From contig JAVJON010000004.1 in assembly GCA_040216765.1 (NCBI GenBank), positions 1 to 64,000 on the forward strand: a stretch of 64,000 nt of DNA, written 5' to 3'. How positions within the stretch are numbered: the stretch's first letter is position 1; every line of letters starts with the position of its first letter. Positions 15,841 through 24,420 of this stretch are shown here, one piece after another. Origin of the DNA: Marinibaculum sp040216765. GTDB taxonomy: Bacteria; Pseudomonadota; Alphaproteobacteria; Ferrovibrionales; Ferrovibrionaceae. Position numbers and translations under genes: made by a program. Below the pieces are notes generated by a model that saw only the letters and a program-made list of their open reading frames with translations, was not told where the DNA came from and ran no database searches.

Positions 15841-16947
15841 ATGCCGCAACCTGCTGACGACACGTTGACGCCCCCCCGCCCGGACTGGCCCCAGGATATT
15901 GCGGTGCTGCTGGGCGATCCGCGCCTGCCGGACCGGACGAAACATGGCGGCGGCTGGACGGAAGAGGATTTCCTGGCCAACCGCCTGATGCGCGAGGGCC
16001 TGGCCCAGGCGGCCGTGCGCCGCGGGGCCGGGGTGCGGTTCCGGTTCCTGGACCGGCATGCGGCCCTGCTGGACGACCTGGCGATCGACCCGCCGGATTT
16101 CGTGCTGAACTTCTGCGATACCGGGTACGGCAACCGCGCCGACCGGGAACTGCATATCGCCGCCTATCTGGAGCTGCTGGGCATCCCCTATAGCGGCGCC
16201 GGCCCGCAGGCGATGGTGCTCTGCTTCGACAAGGCGATCGTCCGCCAGGCGGCCCAGGCGATCGGCGTGCCGGTGCCGGGAGAGCTGTTTGCCGAGGACG
16301 CCACCGCGCTGCCGGTGGCGGACATCGCCTTCCCGGCCCTGCTCAAGCCCTGCCGCGCCGACGGCTCGACCGGCATCACGCGGGACGCCGTCGTCGCCGA
16401 TGCGGCCGCAGCGCGCCGCCGTCTAGCGGTGCTGGCCTGCGACTTCGCCGGCGAACCGATCCTGGCGCAGGAATTCCTTGCCGGCGCGGAATACGGCATC
16501 GGGCTGATCGGCAATCCGGAAACCGGGCTGCGCGCCCTGACCGCCCTGCAGGTCGACTATTCGGGCCTGCCGGCCGACCTGCCGCCGATCCTCGGCTTCG
16601 AATCGAAGACCGACCCCGCCTCGCCCTACTGGACGAAGATCCGCTACCGCGCCGCGGACCTGCCCCCCGCCGCGACCGGCGAACTGGCGGCCCATGCCGG
16701 CCGCCTGTTCCGGCGGCTGGGCCTGCGCGACTATGCGCGCTTCGATTTCCGCGCCGATGCCGCCGGCCGGATCAAGCTGCTGGAGGTCAATCCCAACCCG
16801 GCCTGGTGCTATGACGGCAAGCTGGCCCTGATGGCAGGCTTCGGCGGCGTCGACTATCCGGACCTGCTCGGGATGATCGTCGACGCGGCGCTGCTCCGCA
16901 GCGCGCCGGCCGCCCCGGCCACGGACCCCGCGGCAAGGTCGGGATGA
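15841..16947 (+). CDS. D-alanine-D-alanine ligase-like ATP-grasp protein
   Basis: A 368-residue ATP-grasp ligase. The preATP-grasp part has DFVLNFCDTGYGNR, HIAAYLELLGIPYSGAGPQA and FDKAIVRQAAQAIGVPVP; the ATP-grasp part has PALLKPCRADGSTGIT, LAQEFLAGAEYGIGLIG and the metal-binding KLLEVNPNPAWCYDG. This resembles D-Ala-D-Ala ligases, but sequence details differ from Ddl and no mur genes are nearby, so it more likely makes another dipeptide or amide in the cytoplasm. It starts 42 bases after the MgtC-like gene and may share its transcript. The reaction is unknown. Confidence 0.85.
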   Translation: MPQPADDTLTPPRPDWPQDIAVLLGDPRLPDRTKHGGGWTEEDFLANRLMREGLAQAAVRRGAGVRFRFLDRHAALLDDLAIDPPDFVLNFCDTGYGNRADRELHIAAYLELLGIPYSGAGPQAMVLCFDKAIVRQAAQAIGVPVPGELFAEDATALPVADIAFPALLKPCRADGSTGITRDAVVADAAAARRRLAVLACDFAGEPILAQEFLAGAEYGIGLIGNPETGLRALTALQVDYSGLPADLPPILGFESKTDPASPYWTKIRYRAADLPPAATGELAAHAGRLFRRLGLRDYARFDFRADAAGRIKLLEVNPNPAWCYDGKLALMAGFGGVDYPDLLGMIVDAALLRSAPAAPATDPAARSG

Positions 16948-17473
16948 CCGATACGGACCCGTCGCCCCAGGCCTGATCCGGGGCCCATCGCGCAGGCGGC
17001 GATGCAGCCCGGCGGCAGCCGTCCAGCCATGGATCCCGGCTGGAGGCCACTGCTGTCCGGTTAAGTGCTGTTCTCCGGCCTCATGCGTTTTATAGCTTCG
17101 TCATGCGCGGGCTTGTCCCGCGCATCCATCGCGCCGCACCTCAATAAAAGCAGGCCATTATTGAACCTGGCGGCACCATGGACCACCGCGACGAGCGCGG
17201 TGGTGACGATTGGGGGAACGCAAGGACATCCGTATCCAGCGTCAACGCTTGACCCCGCAAGCCCGGTAAAGTCGCGGCCTTGACCGAATGCCGGCCATGC
17301 TCAACCGGACAGCCGTGGCTGGAGGCCGGGATGACCTCGAGGGCTGGGGTTGCCGCTAGACCCACTCCGAGCCGTCGCCCCAGGCCTGATCCGGGGCCCA
17401 TCGCGCAGGCGGCGAGGCAGCCCGGCGGCGGCCCGACCCCGAGGGGCGGGGCTGCCGCAGAGCGGAACGAAGG
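16948..17473. repeat. Repeat-rich intergenic spacer
   Basis: No credible gene lies in these 526 bases. It holds two near-identical 60-base direct copies at 16961-17020 and 17374-17433 (both begin GTCGCCCCAGGCCTGATCC and differ at only a few positions). Between them is an inverted REP-like pair: GTCATGCGCGGGCTTGTCCC from about 17099 and the opposed ACCGCGACGAGCGCGGTGGT ending at about 17205. The spacer separates the convergent ATP-grasp and CocE genes. Confidence 0.7.
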
Positions 17474-19519
17474 CTACAGCCCGTCGCGGCGGATCGGGAT
17501 GTCCCAGCTGCGCAGGCTGACGCTGTGGCCGTCCTCGAACGCCTCCTGCTCGGCATGGAACCGGAACTGGTCGCGGTCCGCGGTCAGGCGGGTGCGGGTC
17601 TCCAGCCGCACATGCCAGTCGCCGCGCGACAGGCGGGTGCGCTGCACGATCTCGGCCGCGGCATGGGTCGGGTCCTCGTCGGCGATGCGGCACCGCTTCA
17701 GGTAGGAACTGCCGACATCCAGGCCGATCGCCTCGATCCGCATCAGGGCGCCGTCGCCCAGTTCGGCCGCCTCGTCCAGCAGGGTATAGACCGTGTCGCC
17801 GGTCACCAGGTCGCGCTCGATGGTGCGCCGGAAGCTGGCCGGGTGCAGGCGGACATGCGCGCGGGACGCCGCCATCTCCGCCGGCGGGTAGTCCGGCAGG
17901 TCCGCATCCGCCGGGTCCGGCGGGCGGACCGGCAGGGAGAGGCTGCTGGCGGCGGTGTCGATCCGCGCCGTCACCGCCGCGGGCGAGGGCCAGACCATCG
18001 GCCAGTAGGCCGTGGAGATCGCCAGCCGGATGCCATGGCCGGCGGGAAAGTTGTGGGCGATGTCGTTCAGGCGGACGGTGACGTCATAGCTCTCGCCCGG
18101 CTCCAGAGGCACGGCGCTGTCGTTGCCGTCGCGCTGGCACAGGTTCAGCAGGCCGAAGGTCACGCGCGCCGAGGTGCCGTCCGGGAAGAGGTCGCAGAGC
18201 CGCACCGCCAGGAACGCCGCCGGGCGGTCCACGGAGACGCGCAGGCGGACCTCGGGCGCACCGAGGATCTCCAGCGCGGTCTCCAGCGGCGCGGAATCGA
18301 AGCAGAGCGAGCGGCCGTCGTCCGGGCGCTGGTCGACCGGCATCTCGCCATCGGCGCCGAAGGCGCACCATTCCCCGCCGAAGAAGCCGGTGACCTGCGG
18401 CGACTGCACCGCCATCTCGACGCCTGGCGCCGGGTCCGGCAACAGGCCGTTGCCGGTCAGGTGCAGCAGCAGCGGCCGGATCCGCGCGCTGGGCCAGCTC
18501 TCCTCCGCCACCCAGCGCCCCGGGCGCTCCTCGTACTGCGGCTGCGGCAGGACGCTGTCCTGCATCCAGACGCGATAGCGCGGCCCGGCCATCACACCGT
18601 TCGCCGCACCGTCCAGCCAGGCCTGCCACCAGTGCAGCGCCTCCTGCAGGAAGCCGATCGCCGGGCCCGGCAGCGGGTCGTGGGGGAAGGCATGGGACCA
18701 GGGCCCGACGATGCCGCGACAGGGCACCTGCAGGCCGGCCATCAGGCGCGGCACCGCGTTGGAATAGCCGTCCGCCCAGCCGCCCACCGCCAGGACCGGG
18801 CAGGCGATCGCGGCGTAATCCTCGCAGACCGAGCCATGGCGCCAATAGGCATCGCGGCTGGGATGGCCCATCCAGATCGCCGGGAAGGGATTGACGGCCG
18901 CCAGCCGCGCCTGCCACTCCGCCCGCCAACCGCCGCCGCCCGGCTTCGGCTCCGCCAGTTCGGGATCCGGCGGCAGGGCGGTGTAGTGCATCAGGATGGA
19001 GCCCCATTGCAGGTTCTCCATCAGCAGGCAGCCGCCCATATAATGCGCGTCGTCGGCATAGCGGTCGTCGCTGGCGCAGAGCGTGATGACCGCCTTCAGG
19101 GCCGGCGGCCGAAGCGCGGCGACCTGCAGCGCATTGAACCCGCCCCAGGAGATCCCGATCATCCCGACGGCGCCGCTGCACCAGGGCTGTGCCGCCAGCC
19201 AGGCGATCACCTGCAGGGCATCCTCTTGCTCCTGCCGGCTGTACTCGTCGTCGAATCGCCCGTCGGAATCGCCGGTGCCGCGGATGTCGACCCGGGCGCA
19301 GGCGATGCCATGGCCGGCGAACCAGCGGTGCATCTGGTCGTCGCGGCGGCGGGTCATGTCCCGCTTGCGATAGGGCAGGTATTCCAGGACGACGGAGACC
19401 GGCCGCGCCACCTCCGGCAGCCAGAGCCGCGCGGCCAGCCGCGTGCCGTCTGGCAGCGGGATCCACAGGTTCTCCACCTCCCGCACCGGATGCGGGAAGG
19501 CGTCCACGATACGGGTCAC
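17474..19519 (-). CDS. CocE/NonD family alpha/beta hydrolase (X-Pro dipeptidyl-peptidase-like)
   Basis: A 681-residue cytoplasmic hydrolase. Residues about 15-270 are an alpha/beta hydrolase domain with IPLPDGTRLAARLWLP, the oxyanion-side VLEYLPYRKRD, RVDIRGTGDSDG, and nucleophile serine in GMIGISWGGFNAL; VGGWADGYSN carries the likely acid. A lid region and the C-terminal PepX-like jelly-roll (NDIAHNFPAGHGIRLAIST) follow. Members cleave acyl esters or N-terminal X-Pro amides. Its ATG overlaps the stop of the upstream ATP-grasp-like gene (ATGA at 19516-19519), so a ligase-like protein and a hydrolase are made together. No signal peptide. Confidence 0.88.
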   Translation of the reverse strand: MTRIVDAFPHPVREVENLWIPLPDGTRLAARLWLPEVARPVSVVLEYLPYRKRDMTRRRDDQMHRWFAGHGIACARVDIRGTGDSDGRFDDEYSRQEQEDALQVIAWLAAQPWCSGAVGMIGISWGGFNALQVAALRPPALKAVITLCASDDRYADDAHYMGGCLLMENLQWGSILMHYTALPPDPELAEPKPGGGGWRAEWQARLAAVNPFPAIWMGHPSRDAYWRHGSVCEDYAAIACPVLAVGGWADGYSNAVPRLMAGLQVPCRGIVGPWSHAFPHDPLPGPAIGFLQEALHWWQAWLDGAANGVMAGPRYRVWMQDSVLPQPQYEERPGRWVAEESWPSARIRPLLLHLTGNGLLPDPAPGVEMAVQSPQVTGFFGGEWCAFGADGEMPVDQRPDDGRSLCFDSAPLETALEILGAPEVRLRVSVDRPAAFLAVRLCDLFPDGTSARVTFGLLNLCQRDGNDSAVPLEPGESYDVTVRLNDIAHNFPAGHGIRLAISTAYWPMVWPSPAAVTARIDTAASSLSLPVRPPDPADADLPDYPPAEMAASRAHVRLHPASFRRTIERDLVTGDTVYTLLDEAAELGDGALMRIEAIGLDVGSSYLKRCRIADEDPTHAAAEIVQRTRLSRGDWHVRLETRTRLTADRDQFRFHAEQEAFEDGHSVSLRSWDIPIRRDGL

Positions 19520-20496
19520 GCGGGGTGCACCGGATCATGCCCGGCGGCGGCGCGCGGCCGGCGCCGGCGGCGGCCCCCCAGCCTCTGCGCCGTCCAGAAC
19601 GCCAGCGCCAGCTGCTCGCGATAGCGCTGGCCGGCCTCCAGGTCCCAGCAGTTCACGATGGCCAGCCGGAAGCCGCCTGGCGGCATGGAATGCTGTTCCG
19701 CCGGCTTGTCGTCGTGGAAGGTGATCTGCACCGACGAGACATCCGGCTGTGCCGCAATCTGGCTGACCACCTCTGCCGGCGGCGGGACATAGCCCGGGCC
19801 ATGCGCGCCGAACAGCACCACGCTGTAGCCGTCGCGACCCGGCGAATCCTCCTCCCGGAAGGTCCATTCGCCGCGCTGGTACAGCGCCACCAGGGACTCC
19901 ACCCAGCCCGGGCCATAGAGGTCCGGCCACTGGTCGGCGAAGCGCAGATGCGCCTCGATGATGCGGCCGCCGATCGTCTCGAAGTTCAGCATGCCGCTAT
20001 AGCCGGCCAGGTGCCGCTCGATCCAGGCATAGAGATAGGCCTCCAGCTCCGGCTTGTGCGCGGCCAGGACGGTCCAGTAGTCGAACACCCCGTCGCCCAG
20101 CGCCAGCCCGGTGACATGGCCGCACCAGACCGGCACGCCGCGCAGCACGGCGACATCGGTGCTGACATGCTCGCCTTCCAGAAGCTCGCTCCACATATGG
20201 CCGGGCTGCTGGCCGGCATGATACGCCGCGGCGGAGGCAAAGACCTGGCTGCCGGCCCCCATGCCGCGCATGTTGTAGATCGGCTTGGAAAAGACCGGAA
20301 ACACGTCCGGCTCCAGCCCGTGCGGGCCACAGGACAGGCCCTGGCTCTCGGCGATCAGCAGCTTGTTGTAGACCCAGCGCTGCGCGGGATACCAGCGATA
20401 GGCATCGCCGTCCTCGGTCGGGATCAGCACCTTGTCCGGGCAGGACACGCCTTCGAAATACTGCATCCGCCAGGGATCGCGCTCCACGATGGGCAT
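19516..20496 (-). CDS. Uncharacterised protein with ATP-grasp-like features
   Basis: A 326-residue protein I cannot assign to a named family. Visible segments recall an ATP-grasp core: VFPVFSKPIYNMRGMGAGS (a lysine and glycine-rich loop), SELLEGEHVSTDVAVLRG (typical of a strand pair around the nucleotide), and NFETIGGRIIEAHLRF, where Glu and His could bind metal. A basic tail (GGRRRRRPR) ends it. ATG 20496 is preceded by GGAGAGAA. It is first in a two-gene unit with the CocE/NonD hydrolase. A carboxylate-amine ligase role is an inference; it could also be a non-catalytic relative. Confidence 0.6.
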   Translation of the reverse strand: MPIVERDPWRMQYFEGVSCPDKVLIPTEDGDAYRWYPAQRWVYNKLLIAESQGLSCGPHGLEPDVFPVFSKPIYNMRGMGAGSQVFASAAAYHAGQQPGHMWSELLEGEHVSTDVAVLRGVPVWCGHVTGLALGDGVFDYWTVLAAHKPELEAYLYAWIERHLAGYSGMLNFETIGGRIIEAHLRFADQWPDLYGPGWVESLVALYQRGEWTFREEDSPGRDGYSVVLFGAHGPGYVPPPAEVVSQIAAQPDVSSVQITFHDDKPAEQHSMPPGGFRLAIVNCWDLEAGQRYREQLALAFWTAQRLGGRRRRRPRAAAGHDPVHPA

Positions 20497-20659
20497 GGTT
20501 CTCTCCACTCTTCGCGGTTGTCCGGCAACCGCCTCGCGGCGCGAGGACAGGGATCGCGGCAACTATCGGCGCCGGGGAATCCCAGCGGCAAGACATTTCC
20601 GCGCGACCGAAACCCGGCAGGCGCATTGACCCGCCCCCGGCCAGCGGGCATAGACTGCA

Positions 20660-20880
20660 GGCGACGGTGTCCCAGGCCGCTCGAGGCCGGGGATGAAAAG
20701 GGAATGCAGTGCGGCGACCCCGGGTCTTCGGGGAAAAGCCAATCCTGCAGCTGTGCCCGCAACTGTGAGCGGCGAGCCACGGTCCACCTGATGCCACTGC
20801 CCGGGATACGCGATTGCGTGTCCGCGGCGGGAAGGCCGGGCCGGCGGCGACGACCCGCAAGCCAGGAGACCTGCCGTCGA
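20660..20880 (+). ncRNA. Cobalamin riboswitch upstream of btuB-like gene
   Basis: The conserved parts appear in order: GACGGTGTC, GGGATGAAAAGGGAATGCAG, CTGTGCCCGCAACTGTGAGC, GCCACTGCC, GGGAAGG and the B12 box GCCAGGAGACCTGCC at about 20861-20875. It sits about 90 bases before the TonB-dependent receptor ATG. Binding of adenosylcobalamin is expected to shut the receptor gene off. Confidence 0.95.
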
Positions 20881-20971
20881 CGTCGCCCGACCCGCGGCCG
20901 GGACTTGCCGGGGGCACGGATCGATCCGTCGAGGCGACATGCATTGTGCATGACGTCTTGAAGGATTCCGC

Positions 20972-22903
20972 ATGACCCGCTCCACCTGCCTTCCCGCTCT
21001 CCGCCTCCGCCTCCGCGCCGCCGCGGCCGGCCTGCTGGCGGCAACGGCCCTGCCGGCCGCCGCCCAGGACCAGGCGCAGACCTATCGGCTCGACACCCTG
21101 GTGGTGACCCCGACCCGCACGCCGACCCCGATTTCCGAGGTCGGCAGCGCCGTTTCGGTGATCACCGCCGACGAACTCCAGGACCGGCAGATCGACCGGC
21201 TGGAGAATGCCCTGAACACGGTCCCCGGCGTGCGGGCCAACACCGATGGCGCCCAGGGCGTGCCGACACCGGTGCGGATTCGCGGGCTGGGGCCGCGTAA
21301 CACCCTGGTGCTGGTCGACGGGGTGGAGGTGGCCAACCCGGCCCGCTCCCAGGTGGCCTACGAGTTCGGCAATATCCCGGTCGGCGCGGTCTCCCAGATC
21401 GAGGTGCTGCGCGGGCCGCAATCGGCGCTCTACGGTGCCGATGCCTCCGGCGGGGTGATCAACATTACGACCCGCGAGCCGACCCGGCCGTTCGAGGCGC
21501 GTGGCGTCGTGGAGGCCGGGTCCTATGGCCTGGTCCGCACCGATGCCGGTATGGGGGCCCTGCAAGGACCGGTCAGCCTGAGCGCCAATGCCTCGACCTT
21601 CCGCACCCGCGGCTATTCCTCGTTCAGCGACAAGCGCGGCGGGTCGGAGGCCGACGACTACCATTCCAAGAGCTTCCAGGCGAAGGGACGGGTGGCCGTC
21701 AGCGACCGGGTCAGCGCCTTCGCCAACGGACGCTGGGTGTGGGAGCGCACGCCGACGGACACCTCCACGGCCGACCTGCTGGACAGCTACATCCAGAAGC
21801 AGGAGCAGTACTACCGGGCCGGCGGCGATATCGCCCTGCTGGACGGCAGGCTGCTGACCACCCTGGCCGCCAACTATACCTGGCATCATCGCACCTTCGT
21901 CCGCGAGGCGCTGGACGGCGACACCTATGACGGCTTCAAGACCAAGCTGGAGGCGCGCAGCGCCTACCGGCTGAACGATGCGGTGACCCTGGTCGGCGGC
22001 CTGGAAAGCGAGGAGGAGCGGCTGCAGCAGCGCGCGCTGAACGCCGGCGCCGGCCTGCCGGCATTGGGCAATATCGACGCGTCGGTGCGCACCAACTCGG
22101 CCTATGGCGAGGTCCAGGTACGGCCACTGCGCGACCTGACCCTGACCCTGGGCAGCCGCTACGACGACAACCAGCAGTTCGGCTCGGTGGCGACCTGGCG
22201 CGGCACCGCCGCCTGGTTCGTTCCGGATTGGGGATCGAAGTTCCGCACCAGCTATGGCACCGGCTTCGTCGCGCCGTCGCTGTACGAACTGAACGACCCC
22301 TGCATCGGCTTTGCCGACCTGCAGCCGGAAAAGAGCACCGGCTTCGATGTCGGCCTGGACCAGGTGGTGCTGGACGACCGGCTGGATTTCAGCCTCACCC
22401 TGTTCCGCACCGACCTGCGCGACCAGATCGCCTATGGCAGTTTCCGCACCCTGTCGGCGGCCTGCACGCCGTTCTTCGGCACGACCGGCGGCTATGGCAA
22501 CCGCGACAAGGTCCGCTCCGAAGGGGTGGAACTGTCCTTCTTTGCCCAACCGGTCGACGGCCTGACCTTGCAGGGCAGCTACACCTACGATCGCGCCAAC
22601 GACCTGTCGAACAATCGTGCCCTGCCCGATGTCCCGGCCCATATGGCAAGCCTCGACCTGGACTATCGCCTGACCCGGGACCTGCGGGTCGGCGGTAGCG
22701 CGCTCTACCAGAGCACGCAGCGCGGCCGGGTCGGCAATTCCGACGCCTTCACGGTGCTGGGACTGCGGGCGGAATATGCGGTGCGGGAGAATGTCAGCCT
22801 GTTCGGGCGGATCGACAATCTGCTGAACCGCCAGTACGAGGAGATCGCCGGTTTCGGCACGCCGGACCGCTCGGTCTATGGCGGCCTGCGCGCTTCGTTC
22901 TGA
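20972..22903 (+). CDS. btuB: TonB-dependent cobalamin receptor, BtuB-like
   Basis: A 643-residue outer-membrane receptor. The signal peptide ends ALPAAAQ; a TonB-box-like DTLVVTPTR follows; the plug has VRIRGLGPRNTLVLVDGVEV and LYGADASGGVINITTR; the barrel ends in the aromatic YGGLRASF. About 22 strands can be expected from the length. ATG 20972 has AAGGA eight bases upstream. The cobalamin riboswitch directly before it identifies B12 or a corrinoid precursor as the ligand better than sequence alone. The matching periplasmic and inner-membrane parts are 6-9 kb downstream. Confidence 0.94.
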   Translation: MTRSTCLPALRLRLRAAAAGLLAATALPAAAQDQAQTYRLDTLVVTPTRTPTPISEVGSAVSVITADELQDRQIDRLENALNTVPGVRANTDGAQGVPTPVRIRGLGPRNTLVLVDGVEVANPARSQVAYEFGNIPVGAVSQIEVLRGPQSALYGADASGGVINITTREPTRPFEARGVVEAGSYGLVRTDAGMGALQGPVSLSANASTFRTRGYSSFSDKRGGSEADDYHSKSFQAKGRVAVSDRVSAFANGRWVWERTPTDTSTADLLDSYIQKQEQYYRAGGDIALLDGRLLTTLAANYTWHHRTFVREALDGDTYDGFKTKLEARSAYRLNDAVTLVGGLESEEERLQQRALNAGAGLPALGNIDASVRTNSAYGEVQVRPLRDLTLTLGSRYDDNQQFGSVATWRGTAAWFVPDWGSKFRTSYGTGFVAPSLYELNDPCIGFADLQPEKSTGFDVGLDQVVLDDRLDFSLTLFRTDLRDQIAYGSFRTLSAACTPFFGTTGGYGNRDKVRSEGVELSFFAQPVDGLTLQGSYTYDRANDLSNNRALPDVPAHMASLDLDYRLTRDLRVGGSALYQSTQRGRVGNSDAFTVLGLRAEYAVRENVSLFGRIDNLLNRQYEEIAGFGTPDRSVYGGLRASF

Positions 22904-22928
22904 GCGGCGGCCGTGAGGGGACTGCCGG

Positions 22929-23285
22929 TCAGGGCACCAGCTGGCGCAGGATCCGTTCCAGGTCCCGGTCCGCGACCGGCTTGCTGAGGCGCGGCGCATC
23001 GCGCAGCGCCGGATCCTCCAGCGCCAGGCGGGCATAGCCGGTCACCAGGGCAAAGGGAATGCTGCCCTCGCGCAGGCGGCGGGCGATCGGGGCGACGGTT
23101 TCGTCGCCAAGATTGACGTCCAGCAGGGCTGCCCGCGGGGTCTGCCTGTCGAGAAGCTCATTGGCATCCGCCACGCTGGGGGCCGGGCCGATCACGGAAT
23201 AGCCCATGGCCATGAGACGGTCTTCCATCTCCATTGCCACGAGGACCTCGTCCTCAACCACCAGGATTGTCATTGCCCCGCCCAT
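22929..23285 (-). CDS. Single-domain response regulator (receiver only)
   Basis: About 118 residues of CheY-like receiver: ILVVEDEVLVAMEME supplies the acidic pocket, ALLDVNLGDE the phosphorylated aspartate, VTGY and LSKPV the switch threonine and conserved lysine. There is no output domain. The start is open: ATG 23285 has AGAGG upstream, GTG 23300 would overlap the kinase stop by four bases, and ATG 23273 is also possible. It is co-transcribed with, and presumably phosphorylated by, the HWE kinase before it. Confidence 0.9.
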   Translation of the reverse strand: MGGAMTILVVEDEVLVAMEMEDRLMAMGYSVIGPAPSVADANELLDRQTPRAALLDVNLGDETVAPIARRLREGSIPFALVTGYARLALEDPALRDAPRLSKPVADRDLERILRQLVP

Positions 23286-23296
23286 CACGACCTCTG

Positions 23297-24292
23297 TCAC
23301 GCCGCGTCCTTCCAGGGAAAGGTCAGCGAGCAGACGAAACCCTCGTCATCCAGACTTAGTTCCGCGGTGCCACGGAGTTGATAGCTCGCGGCCCTGCGGA
23401 TCAGGGTGGTGCCGAAGCCCCTGCCTTCCTCCAGCGCGGACCCCGCCGGGCCGCCCCGTTCCCGCCACTCCAGGCGCAGGCCGTCATCCACCTTCTGCCA
23501 GTTCACCAGGATGCGGCCCTCCGCCGTCGACAGGGCGCCATGGCGGGCGGCATTGCTGGCCAGTTCGTGCACGATCAGCGCGAAGATGGCGACCTGGCCC
23601 GCCGGCAGGGACACAGCAGGCCCGTCCATCACCACGCGGCCCGGATCGTCCATCAGGAAGGGCGCCATCAGTTCGTGCAGCAGGCCCCGCAGCGGCGCCT
23701 TCTGCAGCGAGGTCTCCAGCAAAGCGCCATGGGCCAGGGCCAGCGCCTTGAGCCGCGCCAGCAGGGTCTTGCGAAAGGTCTCGACATCGGGACCGCGGGT
23801 CTGCATGGCCAGCGACTGGACGATCGCCAGCAGGTTCTTCACCCGGTGGGCCAGTTCGACCACCAGCATCCCGGCCTGCACCCCGTCGCGCTGCGGCGGC
23901 AGGATCACGCTTCCGCCGATCGATGCGATGCCGAAGGACAGCAGGATCAGGCCCGCATCGCCGTCATCCGGCTGCAGCGCGCGGCCGTTGACCAGCAACT
24001 CCCGCCCCGCGCTGCCGGGCAGGATATGACGATCGAAACCGCGATCCTCCGACAGGGCACGCTCCAGCGCCGAGCGGAACGCCGGCAGGTCCCAGCGACC
24101 GTCCTGCAGTTCCAGGAGGCTCTGGCCGTCTATGACCCCGGGACATTCCGCAAGGTCACGGAATGCCTGGTTCGCGGCGATGATTCGCAGGTGCTCATCC
24201 ACCGCCACCATGGGCGACAGCGCGACCCCCACTATCCTGTCTGCGAACCCGACGAGTTTCTCTGTCGCCGCCGCAGCATCTGACTGGGCCAT
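23297..24292 (-). CDS. PAS-containing sensor histidine kinase of the HWE/HisKA_2 type
   Basis: A 331-residue soluble kinase. Residues about 20-130 look like a PAS sensor (MVAVDEHLRIIAANQAFRDLA). ELAHRVKNLLAIVQS near residue 150 contains the phospho-accepting histidine in the HRVKN form; VHELASNAARHGAL is the N box; GRGFGTTLIRRA replaces the G boxes. No transmembrane helix, so it senses a cytoplasmic cue. Such kinases often feed the alphaproteobacterial general stress response or act with stand-alone receivers, as the next gene. Its location between btuB and the cob genes may be chance. Confidence 0.9.
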   Translation of the reverse strand: MAQSDAAAATEKLVGFADRIVGVALSPMVAVDEHLRIIAANQAFRDLAECPGVIDGQSLLELQDGRWDLPAFRSALERALSEDRGFDRHILPGSAGRELLVNGRALQPDDGDAGLILLSFGIASIGGSVILPPQRDGVQAGMLVVELAHRVKNLLAIVQSLAMQTRGPDVETFRKTLLARLKALALAHGALLETSLQKAPLRGLLHELMAPFLMDDPGRVVMDGPAVSLPAGQVAIFALIVHELASNAARHGALSTAEGRILVNWQKVDDGLRLEWRERGGPAGSALEEGRGFGTTLIRRAASYQLRGTAELSLDDEGFVCSLTFPWKDAA

Positions 24293-24420
24293 ACAATAAA
24301 GGTACCTTGTTTAAAGGCGCATGCAATGCCGGCAATACATCCAGGCTACATAGGGTTCCAGGTTCGACCTGCCTTTATCCTTTTGGCGGAGACCCCGCGA
24401 AACCGGCAGCCGGACAACCG

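Noticed and set aside
19997..23035. A minus-strand open frame of about 1000 codons across the riboswitch and opposite btuB
   Set aside because: It would run antisense through a well-formed cobalamin riboswitch and receptor gene and has the same biased composition as other shadow frames; only the 19516-20496 frame on that strand is credible.
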